A stretch of 10,049 nucleotides of DNA from JAUWMI01 sp964630455 (GTDB lineage Bacteria > Sumerlaeota > Sumerlaeia > MWCT01 > JAUWMI01). Shown in pieces: positions 1 through 7,802 of the stretch. The stretch's first letter is position 1. Each line of letters opens with the position of its first letter. The stretch is taken from assembly GCA_964630455.1 (NCBI GenBank), contig CAZVVA010000145.1, forward strand, positions 1-10,049, given 5' to 3'. Below the pieces are notes generated by a model that saw only the letters and a program-made list of their open reading frames with translations, was not told the origin of the DNA and did no database searches. Position numbers and translations under genes: made by a program.

Positions 1-2094
1 ATGGATTTACAGATGAAGGTGTTTCCGTTGACGCCCGAGGAGATGACCAAAGTCCGGGCGATGATGGAGACGAAGTTTCTTCAGAGGATTTTGTGGCCTC
101 CAGATGCGACGCCAAAAGTAAAGGGCGTTGAATTGAAGCTGGACGAGCGCGAAGCGCTGTTGATCAGTACGGATTCGAAGTCCAACATTAAGCGGCTGGA
201 TGCCCTGCTAAAGGATCTCGAGTACGAGATGCCCCCGTCGCTGATCTACCGGAGTTACGACATCCGTCCCGAGCTCGGGCCGAAGATCAAGGCCCTGATT
301 GAGGGGATGCTACAGGCAGAGAGCCATACGCCATACAGCAAGGAACGCAAGTTGCTCATCAGCGAAGGCGAGCTCATCGTAAAAGACACGCCGGAAAATA
401 TTAAAAAAATCGAGGAATTACTGCAAGAGAAGGCATTCATCGCGAAGTTGCGCGAGGACAAGATTCGTGTGGAAACGTATAATGTTGCTCCTGCGTGGAT
501 AGAGAGGAATCCTGAGCAGGTACAGCAGTTTGGTGACTATGTTGTTGAAGTGATTGAGACAATGCTGTATGCCAAGACCGGGCGCAGCGCTGCGCGACAG
601 GAGGGGCGCCGGCTCTGGTATGATCGCTCTACCATGCAGTTGACCGTTACAGATTATCCTGACAATCTAAAAGCCGTGAGTAAGTTTCTGGCCAGCTTGC
701 CCATGATTGAAAAGCGAAGAAAGTCGGAGATTATTTTTCTCAAGCATGCGAAGGCCGCTGACATGGCGTCTGACTTGAACCAGGTGCTCGGGCTTGAACC
801 GGCTGAGGAGCAAGCAGAGCGGGGGATCAGTATGACGAAAACAGTGCGCGTGGAAGACACGCTGGAATTTCGCGATCTCCGCTTGGTGGTTATTCGGGTC
901 AATGAGAATAACGTGATTGATGAACTGGACGACAGCGTGGAGATTGTGGTCAATACTCCATTAACCAGCCAGGACATGACCATTGAAGAGTTCCGCTCAG
1001 AGTTCATTGATGATTATGAGATCAGCGTGCCGGATATTGAACCCTCCGGCAGACCGGGTTATGGACGGGCTAAGATCACAATTCGTTACCTGCCACCTCC
1101 TGGGCCGGCTCAGGCTCCGGTTGAAGTGACCCCTACACCGACGTCGGAGGAGGCAGCGGAAGGAGAAGCATTGACTATTGATGAAATCGAGGCTTTGAAT
1201 GCGCTGCTCATTCGCTACGAGGATCCAGCGAAATTTGCTGAGGTGGCTGAGTGGATCGAGACGCTGGATATACCTATACTCCAGGTCTCTATTGAAGTCC
1301 GTTTTGTCGAGGTCATCGAGAGCCGCGCCAAGGAGTACAGTTCGGAATTTTCGATATTGAATTTAGGTGAAGGGGTTGATATGGATTCCAGTTTGTACAA
1401 TATGCGGTTTGCCCAGGATCTAGACGAGTTTCGTAGCGAGTTTGAGCCGGGTGTCGAGAGTACTCGGGCAGCAAATCTACTCAAAGGAACAACGATCTTT
1501 AACTGGATTATTACAGGTGGGCAATCCCCGATTAACTATCAGTTGCGCCTGCTTGAGGCGGAGGGGATCATCAACGTGGTAAGTAGTCCGAATATTCTCG
1601 TGCTCAATGGTGAGTCAGCGGATTTTACGATAGAGCGGCAACTTGGTCTCCCTCAGGTAGATGAGACAGGGTCCTATGTTGGCGGTGTTGGCATCATCGT
1701 GGTTGATCAGGTAGAATTGGACGTAACTCCTACGATCACACAGTTAGGCTCTATTATGTTAGAGATTGATGCGGAGATCGTTGATTTTGATCAAAACCTG
1801 GGCGTCTTGACGATTCTACAGCGGCCTGGATTTGACACAGGTCCGCTTGCCGTCCATCAGGGCCAGTATGACCTGGGGCTGCTTCGCAAGGATATTAGTA
1901 CCATTGCGCGCCTCCGTGATGGTCAAACCATCGTCCTGGGAGGATGGGCAGGCGAGCGTTCAGGGGAATACACCTCCGGTGTTCCAATGCTTCGTAATCT
2001 TCCCTTTTTAGGGAAATTGCTCTTTGGGCGTAATCTCAGTAGAATTGAGAAGACCACACTCCTGATTTTCTTAACTGCCCGGATTGTAGATTGA
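1..2094 (+). CDS. Secretin-family outer-membrane pore protein (type II/III secretion or type IV pilus class), probably 5'-partial
   Basis: Secretins form large gated rings in the outer membrane that pass proteins, pili or phage. The C-terminal part (about residues 426-697) is a secretin domain. It opens with VSIEVRFVEVIE (429-440), then has a core NVVSSPNILVLNG (525-537), a VELDVTPTIT strand, and the family-typical closing motif VPMLRNLPFLGKLLFG (661-676). The N-terminal half looks built from repeated N-domain-like modules of about 75 residues (roughly 1-76, 81-147, 156-235), each ending in a helix of the form D-x-x-x-N-hydrophobic-K (SNIKRLDALLKDLE, ENIKKIEELLQEK, DNLKAVSKFLASL). A fourth begins near 241 and appears to finish at 408-424 (DPAKFAEVAEWIETLD) after an acidic, Pro-rich insertion. 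No signal peptide follows the ATG at base 1, and the frame is open to the window edge, so the true start is probably upstream. A GspD or PilQ assignment is not possible from this segment. Confidence 0.87.
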   Translation: MDLQMKVFPLTPEEMTKVRAMMETKFLQRILWPPDATPKVKGVELKLDEREALLISTDSKSNIKRLDALLKDLEYEMPPSLIYRSYDIRPELGPKIKALIEGMLQAESHTPYSKERKLLISEGELIVKDTPENIKKIEELLQEKAFIAKLREDKIRVETYNVAPAWIERNPEQVQQFGDYVVEVIETMLYAKTGRSAARQEGRRLWYDRSTMQLTVTDYPDNLKAVSKFLASLPMIEKRRKSEIIFLKHAKAADMASDLNQVLGLEPAEEQAERGISMTKTVRVEDTLEFRDLRLVVIRVNENNVIDELDDSVEIVVNTPLTSQDMTIEEFRSEFIDDYEISVPDIEPSGRPGYGRAKITIRYLPPPGPAQAPVEVTPTPTSEEAAEGEALTIDEIEALNALLIRYEDPAKFAEVAEWIETLDIPILQVSIEVRFVEVIESRAKEYSSEFSILNLGEGVDMDSSLYNMRFAQDLDEFRSEFEPGVESTRAANLLKGTTIFNWIITGGQSPINYQLRLLEAEGIINVVSSPNILVLNGESADFTIERQLGLPQVDETGSYVGGVGIIVVDQVELDVTPTITQLGSIMLEIDAEIVDFDQNLGVLTILQRPGFDTGPLAVHQGQYDLGLLRKDISTIARLRDGQTIVLGGWAGERSGEYTSGVPMLRNLPFLGKLLFGRNLSRIEKTTLLIFLTARIVD

Positions 2095-2538
2095 TTCATA
2101 TCTGTCGGACCGTTAGACAGACGGTGTTGATTTTGTATACCTCGAACGAAATCTAATCCTGTGGTCTGACCTTCAACTTCATCCTTCTGCCACGTTTTAA
2201 CCGCGCACCTGTCGGTTAGTGACGGATTCTTGAGATTGTGGAGTTTACCACCAGAGTAACGATCCAGAAAAATGGTAAGTCTGCCTGAGGCAGGCAAGTT
2301 CGTCTGAGGCGGGCAGATCCGGATGTCGGCACACCTCGCATTGCATACTTAGCGGTCCATGCGTGAGTGCCACTTGTTACCAGCCTGATATCCTGAATCG
2401 CGCCAGATGGAACAGCCGGCGATTTCAATCGTTTCGCTTGAAATACTGCAAGAGTGCTGGGTTCCATTAGGAACACCAGCCTGCGATACCAATCATCAGC
2501 AGGATGCATATCTCCCCAGTGGTTGTAACGGACGTATT
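2095..2538. other. 444-base intergenic gap between the secretin gene and polA
   Basis: No convincing gene lies here. A reading frame in phase with polA is open from an ATG at 2407, but its 44 codons do not resemble the start of any DNA polymerase I. Just after the secretin stop there are two mutually exclusive short hairpins: TCTGTC/GACAGA (2101-2106 with 2116-2121) and ACCGT/ACGGT (2109-2113 with 2121-2125). Neither has a proper T-tract, so they are at best a weak terminator. The palindromic repeat at 2280-2317 is the only strong structure. A polA promoter is expected in this gap, but I found no clear -35/-10 pair. No tRNA-like sequence was seen. Confidence 0.6.
2280..2317. repeat. Two-unit palindromic intergenic repeat, 19-base period
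   Basis: Two adjacent 19-base units, TCTGCCTGAGGCAGGCAAG (2280-2298) and TTCGTCTGAGGCGGGCAGA (2299-2317), share the core CTGAGGC(A/G)GGCA. The first unit contains the self-complementary TGCCTGAGGCA. The outer ends TCTGCC and GGCAGA are also complementary, so the whole 38 bases can fold as one structure. The same core and period recur at 7803-7859. This looks like a REP-like dispersed intergenic element. Its function is unknown. Confidence 0.75.
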
Positions 2539-5223
2539 ATGGCTCAGACATTGTACATTATTGATGGGCATTCGTATCTGTACAAAGCCTACTATGCGAT
2601 TCGTGACCTGAGCAATTCAAAAGGGATGCCGACGAATGCGATTTACGGCTTTGTGCAAATGCTGAATAAGCTGGTACGTGAGTGTCAGCCAAAGTATCTT
2701 GCAGTTACTTTCGATCATCCCGGGCCTACCTTTCGCAACGACCTCTTTGCAGACTACAAGGCCCACCGGCCCCCAATGCCTAATGATTTACAGATACAGA
2801 TTCCCTGGGTGAAGCACATCCTTGCGGCCATGGGAATTACGCAGATCGAACAGGAAGGGGTAGAGGCTGACGATATCATCGGCACTCTGGCTTCGTCGGC
2901 TTCACAAACAGGCTTCGAGGTTATCATCCTCACTGCGGATAAGGATTTATTTCAGCTGGTGAGCGACTCAGTGCGCATTCTCCGCGCACAGTCGGAAAGC
3001 CTTGATCTTTACGACCGGCAGAAGGTGAAGGAGAAGATGGGGGTCTTCCCCGAGCAAGTTGTGGATTTCATTGGTCTGGTGGGCGACACGTCGGATAACA
3101 TTCCAGGTGTTCCATCTGTGGGGCCTAAGACTGCAGCGGCGCTGCTGACAGAATTTGGCACGGTCGAAAACCTGTTGGCCAATAGTCAGCGTATCGCGAA
3201 TGAGAAACGGCGGCGGGTCGTTCAAGAGAATTCAGAGCAGGCATTGCTGTCCAAACGCCTTGCTGTTATTAAGACAGACGTGGATCTGCCGGTGAGCCTC
3301 GAGGCTTTCGCCTGGGAGTTTTGTCCGAATGACGAGCTGGTGCGTCTCTATCGGGAGATGGAGTTTCACTCGCTGCTCGAGGGGCTGTGCGTTTCAGGGC
3401 CAAAGCGCGACGTCAACTATCGGACTATTACAACCATTGAGAGCTTGAAAGCAGAAGTAGCAGCAGCGCGGTGCGCAGGCTATGTGGCCATTGATACAGA
3501 GACCACATCTGCAAATCCCATGCGTGCAGCACTGGTTGGCATCTCGATGAGCACTGAGCCGAACTCAGCCAGCTATGTCCCGTGTGGACATACGGGTGAT
3601 TCTGCTTCGGCACAGCAGATATCGCTAGCCGAGGTGCGCGAGGTTCTTGGCCCGTTGCTGGCCGATGCTACAATTAAGAAATGCGGCCAGCACATTAAAT
3701 ACGATCTCAAGGTTCTGCGTCGGCACGCATTCTCGCTTGATGGGATCGTTTTTGATACCCTGTTGGCGTCGTACCTCCTGAATCCTGACAAGAAATCTCA
3801 TAGCCTCAAAGACCTTGGGCTTGATTACTTGAACATTGTGATGAGGCCAATATCTGATCTCATTGGCAAGGGCAAATCAGCCATTACCATGGCAGAAGTA
3901 GAAATCGAGCGCGCTTCGCAGTATGCATGTGAAGATGCGGACGTTACGCTCCAGCTCAGCCACATACTTTGCGACCGGCTCAAGGAGTCTGAGCTGTTGC
4001 CATTGTTCCGAGAGATTGAGATGCCCCTGCTCGACGTGCTCAACGCCATGGAAATGGAAGGTGTGTGCATAGATGTCCCGTATTTCAGGCAGTTATCGCG
4101 AGAAATACAACACAGGCTTAATGAACTCGCCCAGGAGATTTACCAGATTGCTGGCCATGCGTTTAATATCAATTCGCCCAAGCAAGTGGCAAATGTCCTC
4201 TTTGAGGAGCTCAAATTGCCGCCTATGAGGAAAGGCAAGAGCGGATATTCCACAGACGTTCGGGTGCTGAACGAGTTAAGTTCATCCCATCCTTTGCCGA
4301 AGCTGTTATTGGAGTATCGAAGTTATGAAAAGCTCAAAAGTACGTACGTTGATAGCTTGCCGGAGATGGTGAATCCCCACACCGGGCGGATTCATACCTC
4401 GTATAACCAGTTTGTGGCAGCCACAGGGCGTCTGACCAGTAGTGAGCCAAACCTGCAGAACATTCCGGTGCGGACCCTGCAGGGACGTGAGATTCGGAGG
4501 GGATTCATCGCGTCTGAGCCATCGCGGGTACTTCTGTCGGCGGACTATTCACAGATTGAGCTGCGCATTCTGGCTCACCTGACCGAGGACAAGGCTCTGA
4601 TCGAGGCATTCCAGCGTAATGAAGACATACATCGGGTTACGGCTGTAAAAATCTTTGGCTGCTCACTGGATGAGGTTACACCGGAGATGCGGGACCAGGC
4701 CAAAATTATCAACTTTGGCATAATTTACGGCATGTCAGCTCATGGCGTAAGCCAGCAGCTGAAAATTCCCCGTGCCCTTGCAGAGGCCTTTATCAAAGAG
4801 TATTTTACTGCCTATCAGGGAGTGAAGAGCTGGATTGATTCAATTCTTCAATGTGCGCGCAATAATGGCTATGTAACGACCCTCTTGAATCGGCGGCGAT
4901 ATTTGTTCAACATTACCTCATCCAATGGGACGCTGCGCAGTAATGCCGAGCGTATGGCGATCAACATGCCAGTCCAGGGAACCTCGGCAGATATGATCAA
5001 AAAGGCCATGATTGCCATTGATCACGAACTCTGCAATCATGGCTTGAAAACCAGGATGATTATGCAAGTTCATGATGAGCTGATCTTTGATGTGCCGGAA
5101 GATGAAGTCCCTCTGGTCTCTGGGATTGTCGAGCGCGAAATGACCGATGCGCTCGAGCTGCGCGTTCCCGTGGTAGTTTCCATTTCTACCGGAAAGAATT
5201 GGGCTGAGTGCGTTAGCCACTGA
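2539..5223 (+). CDS. polA: DNA polymerase I (5'-3' exonuclease, 3'-5' exonuclease and polymerase)
   Basis: The 894-residue enzyme fills gaps and removes RNA primers in replication and repair. The N-terminal 5'-nuclease domain (about 1-290) carries its metal ligands: D9 in YIIDGH, D111/D112 in EADD, D134/D136 in TADKD, and D183/D186 in GDTSDNIPG. The proofreading domain is intact: D319/E321 (DTET), D389 (GQHIKYD), and Y462/D466 (YACED). The family A polymerase domain has motif A D669-Y-S-Q-I-E674, the O-helix R718/K722/F726/Y730 (RDQAKIINFGIIYG), and motif C H845-D846-E847. Family members do not always keep proofreading, so this is a complete three-activity enzyme. I chose the ATG at 2539 because MAQTLYIIDGHSYLYKAYYA matches the usual N-terminus. 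The frame stays open upstream to an ATG at 2407, but that extension is unlike the family. The ribosome binding site is weak (ACGGA, 2528-2532). coaE follows after 98 bases. Confidence 0.97.
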   Translation: MAQTLYIIDGHSYLYKAYYAIRDLSNSKGMPTNAIYGFVQMLNKLVRECQPKYLAVTFDHPGPTFRNDLFADYKAHRPPMPNDLQIQIPWVKHILAAMGITQIEQEGVEADDIIGTLASSASQTGFEVIILTADKDLFQLVSDSVRILRAQSESLDLYDRQKVKEKMGVFPEQVVDFIGLVGDTSDNIPGVPSVGPKTAAALLTEFGTVENLLANSQRIANEKRRRVVQENSEQALLSKRLAVIKTDVDLPVSLEAFAWEFCPNDELVRLYREMEFHSLLEGLCVSGPKRDVNYRTITTIESLKAEVAAARCAGYVAIDTETTSANPMRAALVGISMSTEPNSASYVPCGHTGDSASAQQISLAEVREVLGPLLADATIKKCGQHIKYDLKVLRRHAFSLDGIVFDTLLASYLLNPDKKSHSLKDLGLDYLNIVMRPISDLIGKGKSAITMAEVEIERASQYACEDADVTLQLSHILCDRLKESELLPLFREIEMPLLDVLNAMEMEGVCIDVPYFRQLSREIQHRLNELAQEIYQIAGHAFNINSPKQVANVLFEELKLPPMRKGKSGYSTDVRVLNELSSSHPLPKLLLEYRSYEKLKSTYVDSLPEMVNPHTGRIHTSYNQFVAATGRLTSSEPNLQNIPVRTLQGREIRRGFIASEPSRVLLSADYSQIELRILAHLTEDKALIEAFQRNEDIHRVTAVKIFGCSLDEVTPEMRDQAKIINFGIIYGMSAHGVSQQLKIPRALAEAFIKEYFTAYQGVKSWIDSILQCARNNGYVTTLLNRRRYLFNITSSNGTLRSNAERMAINMPVQGTSADMIKKAMIAIDHELCNHGLKTRMIMQVHDELIFDVPEDEVPLVSGIVEREMTDALELRVPVVVSISTGKNWAECVSH

Positions 5224-5321
5224 CTACTCAGGGCATGGGCCTTCAGAATGGCCGTGCCGATTCCGTTAGGGTTCTGGAACAAATTAGCGAGATCGGTGGA
5301 AACAAGGCGCGGCGAGATAGC

Positions 5322-5921
5322 ATGACTGTTCTCGGGCTGACAGGGTCGTTCGGCAGCGGAAAGTCGGTTGTGGCTAGAATGTTCGCCGCGCTGGGGGCCG
5401 TCATTATTGATGCGGATGAAATTGCCAAGGAGGTGGTGAAACCAGGTACACCTGCATTTCAAGAGATCGTACAGGCATTTGGACGCGAGGTTCTGGGTGA
5501 ACAGGGTGCATTGGATCGCAAAAGGCTGGCTGCAATGGTATTTCAGGATGCCTCCAAACGTGAGATGCTTAATAGAATTGTTCACCCGCGCGTAAGAAAG
5601 CGTGAACTGGAACTCCTGTCTCACTGCAAGGATCATCCACTTGTGGTTTTAAGCGTTCCCTTATTGTTTGAAAATAATATGGAGCATCTGGTGGACAAAG
5701 TCGTCGTAGTAGTTGTAAATGAGGCAGAGAGGATGCGACGCCTCACAGAGCAGCAGGAGGGGCTGACGCCAGATGAGATTCAGCGCCGCCTGCAGGCACA
5801 GATGCCACAGGAAGAGAAACGGAAACGAGCCAATTTTGTGATTGATAATAGCGGCAGTCTGGAAGAGGCGCAAGCTCAGGTCAAGCAGCTGGCCGCAATG
5901 TTTCTTGGAGAAATACGCTGA
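5322..5921 (+). CDS. coaE: Dephospho-CoA kinase
   Basis: This cytoplasmic P-loop kinase performs the last step of coenzyme A synthesis, phosphorylating the 3'-hydroxyl of dephospho-CoA with ATP. The protein is 199 residues, the usual size for the family. It opens MTVLGLTGSFGSGKS with the P-loop at 8-15. The substrate-site DAD motif is at 30-32, followed by EIAKEVVKPG. The central LDRKRLAAMVF and HPRVRKRE segments, the PLLFEN motif, the Arg-rich lid region RMRRLTEQQEGLT, and the closing FVIDNSGSLEEA all fit CoaE. An in-frame ATG at 5235 would add 29 residues with no family counterpart ahead of the P-loop strand, so the ATG at 5322 is preferred. Its ribosome binding site is only modest (GGCGAG). 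It sits between polA and rho, an order found in several PVC-type genomes, and is probably co-transcribed with them. Confidence 0.95.
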   Translation: MTVLGLTGSFGSGKSVVARMFAALGAVIIDADEIAKEVVKPGTPAFQEIVQAFGREVLGEQGALDRKRLAAMVFQDASKREMLNRIVHPRVRKRELELLSHCKDHPLVVLSVPLLFENNMEHLVDKVVVVVVNEAERMRRLTEQQEGLTPDEIQRRLQAQMPQEEKRKRANFVIDNSGSLEEAQAQVKQLAAMFLGEIR

Positions 5922-5935
5922 CTTCATACCGTGAT

Positions 5936-5966
5936 TTTTATATATAGTATAGTGTGGTTTCCACAC
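5936..5966 (+). promoter_or_regulatory. AT-rich stretch plus small perfect hairpin upstream of rho (possible promoter or leader element)
   Basis: The coaE-rho gap holds a sharply AT-rich run with two overlapping -10-like TATAGT hexamers (5943-5948 and 5948-5953). It is followed at once by a perfect inverted repeat, GTGTGG-TTT-CCACAC (5952-5966). The best -35 candidate is a weak CTGACT (5918-5923) with a long 19-base spacer. An internal promoter or an operator for rho is plausible because rho genes are often self-regulated, but the assignment rests on base composition and the palindrome only. Confidence 0.28.
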
Positions 5967-6001
5967 CAAATCAGGGTGACATTCTAAATGAAGAAGGGAA
6001 G

Positions 6002-6006
6002 AAGGA
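6002..6006 (+). promoter_or_regulatory. Ribosome binding site that decides the rho start
   Basis: AAGGA lies 7 bases before the ATG at 6014, at the end of a long purine-rich run. The alternative upstream GTG at 5954 falls inside the GTGTGG/CCACAC hairpin and has no comparable site, so translation most likely starts at 6014. Confidence 0.7.
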
Positions 6007-6013
6007 TAGATCA

Positions 6014-7375
6014 ATGAGAGGGAAGAAAAAAGTAGAAGAAAACAATGAGCAGAATCTTGCGGAGAAAGCGAATGCACCATCGCAGGTGTCAAGCAAGACT
6101 GCTGACAAGCCGGACGAGACGCAGGTCATTGATATTGGGGTACTGAAGACCTACACTATCTCCCGGCTCATGAAGCTTGCTCAACAGCTTAAGATTGAGG
6201 GCTACTCAAACCTTCGCAAGCAGGACTTGATGTTCAAAATCCTTCAGGCCAACGCTGAGAAGGAAGGACATATGTTCGGCGAGGGGGTGCTTGAGATTCT
6301 GCCCGATGGGTTTGGCTTCCTGCGATCACCAAACTACAATTATCTGCCAGGGCCGGACGATATTTACGTCTCGCCGTCGCAGATTCGCCGATTCAATTTG
6401 CGCAAAGGCGACACGGTCTCGGGTCAGATTCGTCCACCCAAGGAGAACGAACGCTACTTTGCGCTGCTAAAGGTCGAAGCGATTAACTTCGAAAGCCCGG
6501 AGCTGGCCCGCGATAAAATCCTCTTTGACAACTTGACTCCTCTCTACCCTGAGGAACGCATCAAGCTGGAGGTTGCATCAACAAAAATGACAAATCGCGT
6601 CATGGACCTGCTGACGCCGCTTGGCAAGGGACAACGGGGGCTGATTGTGGCGCCGCCCCGCACTGGCAAGACCATGATCCTCCAGGATATTGCAAATGCG
6701 ATTACCACGAATCATCCAGAGGTTTATCTCATCGTGCTTCTGATTGACGAGCGTCCTGAGGAGGTTACTGACATGGAGCGCTCGGTGAAGGGCGAGGTCA
6801 TCTCCTCGACGTTCGACGAGCCTGCAGATCGCCACGTGCAGGTGGCCGAGATGGTGCTTGAGAAGGCAAAACGGCTTATTGAGTATCAGAAAGACGTGGT
6901 CATCTTGCTCGATAGCATTACGCGGCTGGCTCGTGCATACAATACCATCGCGCCCCCTAGCGGAAAGATACTCTCGGGGGGGATAGATTCGAATGCACTT
7001 CACCGGCCGAAGCGCTTCTTTGGCGCGGCACGCAACATCGAGGAGGGCGGCAGCCTTACCGTTATTGCAACGGCACTGATTGATACCGGGAGTCGCATGG
7101 ACGATGTGATCTTCGAGGAATTCAAAGGTACTGGCAATATGGAGGTGAACCTCGATCGAAAGCTCGTAGATCGGCGCATCTTCCCGGCAATTGACATTGC
7201 ACGGTCTGGCACGCGCAAGGAAGAACTTCTGTTGTCGGAGAAAGAATTGAACCGCGTGTGGCTGCTGCGGAAAATCCTCAACGAGCTGAGCATTGTTGAG
7301 GCTATGGAGTTCCTGCTTGGACGTATGAAAAAAGCCGATAGCAATGCAGATTTTCTTGACACCATGAATCAATAG
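6014..7375 (+). CDS. rho: Transcription termination factor Rho
   Basis: Rho is a hexameric RNA-dependent ATPase that loads on nascent RNA and dissociates RNA polymerase. The 453-residue protein starts with a charged, low-complexity tail (about 1-36). A Rho N-terminal helical domain follows (TYTISRLMKLAQQL..SNLRKQDLMFKIL, about 43-78), then a cold-shock-like RNA-binding domain with DGFGFLR (98-104). The ATPase core has Walker A APPRTGKT (213-220, K219) and Walker B VVILLD ending at D300. The Q/R-loop segments are also intact: SGGIDSNALHRPKRFFGAARN, TALIDTGSRMDDVIFEEFKGTGNMEV and the LDRKLVDRRIFPAIDI stretch. The Walker A reads PPRTGKT, where E. coli has PPKAGKT. A GTG at 5954 would extend the protein by 20 residues but is less likely. 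The gene is followed by rpmE after 86 bases, a common partnership. Confidence 0.97.
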   Translation: MRGKKKVEENNEQNLAEKANAPSQVSSKTADKPDETQVIDIGVLKTYTISRLMKLAQQLKIEGYSNLRKQDLMFKILQANAEKEGHMFGEGVLEILPDGFGFLRSPNYNYLPGPDDIYVSPSQIRRFNLRKGDTVSGQIRPPKENERYFALLKVEAINFESPELARDKILFDNLTPLYPEERIKLEVASTKMTNRVMDLLTPLGKGQRGLIVAPPRTGKTMILQDIANAITTNHPEVYLIVLLIDERPEEVTDMERSVKGEVISSTFDEPADRHVQVAEMVLEKAKRLIEYQKDVVILLDSITRLARAYNTIAPPSGKILSGGIDSNALHRPKRFFGAARNIEEGGSLTVIATALIDTGSRMDDVIFEEFKGTGNMEVNLDRKLVDRRIFPAIDIARSGTRKEELLLSEKELNRVWLLRKILNELSIVEAMEFLLGRMKKADSNADFLDTMNQ

Positions 7376-7390
7376 GCTATGATTCTAGTT

Positions 7391-7411
7391 CTTGTTGGAT
7401 TAAGCAACAGG
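7391..7411 (+). other. Hairpin in the rho-rpmE gap, without a T-tract
   Basis: CTTGTTG (7391-7397) pairs with CAACAGG (7405-7411) across a 7-base loop, giving 7 base pairs with one G-U. No T-run follows directly, so it is not a typical intrinsic terminator. It could be an mRNA processing or leader structure for rpmE, or chance. Confidence 0.25.
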
Positions 7412-7446
7412 CTGGTGGTGTGAATTTTTAGACTTTTCTGAAGTAC

Positions 7447-7451
7447 GGAGG
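7447..7451 (+). promoter_or_regulatory. Ribosome binding site for rpmE (GTG start)
   Basis: GGAGG is a strong Shine-Dalgarno core placed 10 bases before the GTG at 7462. An ATG at 7455 is only 3 bases from it, is out of frame with L31, and opens just a nine-codon frame. The GTG start is therefore preferred, and it gives the standard L31 N-terminus. Confidence 0.7.
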
Positions 7452-7461
7452 TATATGTGGA

Positions 7462-7665
7462 GTGAAAAAGGACATCCATCCTAAGTATGAAGAAGCAACC
7501 ATTACGTGTGCGTGTGGCAATGCGATCAAGACCCGATCAACAAGAAAGGTGCAACGGCTGGAGATTTGCTCAGCGTGCCATCCTTTTTTTACCGGCAAGC
7601 AGAAGTTCATTGACAGTGCCGGGCGAGTGGAGAAGTATATTCAAAAATACGGGGGGAAGAAATAG
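7462..7665 (+). CDS. rpmE: 50S ribosomal protein L31, zinc-binding type
   Basis: L31 is a small protein of the large ribosomal subunit that bridges to the 30S subunit. The 67-residue product begins MKKDIHPKYEEATITCACG, typical of the family, and contains CSACHPFFTGKQKFIDSAGRVEKY. Four cysteines (C16, C18, C36, C39) form the zinc site of the C+ class, as opposed to the C-minus paralogue induced under zinc limitation. Translation starts at GTG. The length is slightly below that of E. coli L31, with the end YIQKYGGKK normal for the family. It follows rho and is the last gene before the terminator at 7745-7786. The neighbour expected next in many genomes (prfA) is absent here. Confidence 0.96.
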   Translation: MKKDIHPKYEEATITCACGNAIKTRSTRKVQRLEICSACHPFFTGKQKFIDSAGRVEKYIQKYGGKK

Positions 7666-7699
7666 CGTAGCGCTCACAGGAACAAAGTGGCAACAGCAT

Positions 7700-7731
7700 G
7701 GCAAGAGTGATGCATACGCAGGAATCTTGCC
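7700..7731 (+). other. Imperfect hairpin between rpmE and its terminator
   Basis: GGCAAGA (7700-7706) pairs with TCTTGCC (7725-7731). Inside, TGC (7711-7713) pairs with GCA (7718-7720) around a 4-base ATAC loop. This leaves a symmetric internal loop of GTGA opposite GGAA, which could stack through G-A pairs. It lies in the 3' untranslated region of rpmE. A structured 3'UTR or a small RNA released with the terminator is possible. The call is inferred from folding by eye. Confidence 0.35.
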
Positions 7732-7744
7732 GCAAAGCGAGTTC

Positions 7745-7786
7745 AAAGTGGGCAGGAGCGAGTCTTCCTCCTGCCCGCTTTTTTTT
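7745..7786 (+). terminator. Strong Rho-independent terminator after rpmE
   Basis: GTGGGCAGGAG (7748-7758) pairs with CTCCTGCCCGC (7768-7778) over a 9-base loop, with one G-U pair. An uninterrupted run of eight T residues (7779-7786) follows. The AAA at 7745-7747 can extend the stem into the T-tract. The reverse strand has only a three-base tract, so it acts mainly on + strand transcription. It closes the polA-coaE-rho-rpmE unit. Confidence 0.93.
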
Positions 7787-7802
7787 GACTGCATCAGTTG
7801 CT

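Noticed and set aside
2101..2132. Intrinsic terminator after the secretin gene
   Set aside because: The stems are only 5-6 bp, mutually exclusive, and not followed by a real T-tract, so I left it as a weak structure in the gap description.
2407..2538. A 44-codon N-terminal extension of DNA polymerase I
   Set aside because: The translated segment shows no polymerase I similarity, and the standard N-terminus (MAQTLYIIDGH) begins exactly at 2539.
6578..7372. A 264-codon open frame on the minus strand inside rho
   Set aside because: It lies wholly antisense to a fully conserved rho coding region, and its product has no recognisable motif. It is a by-product of codon bias.
7455..7484. A nine-codon upstream frame overlapping the rpmE start (ATG at 7455, TAA at 7482-7484)
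   Set aside because: The Shine-Dalgarno is only 3 bases from this ATG, which is too close for efficient initiation, and nothing marks it as a regulatory leader peptide.
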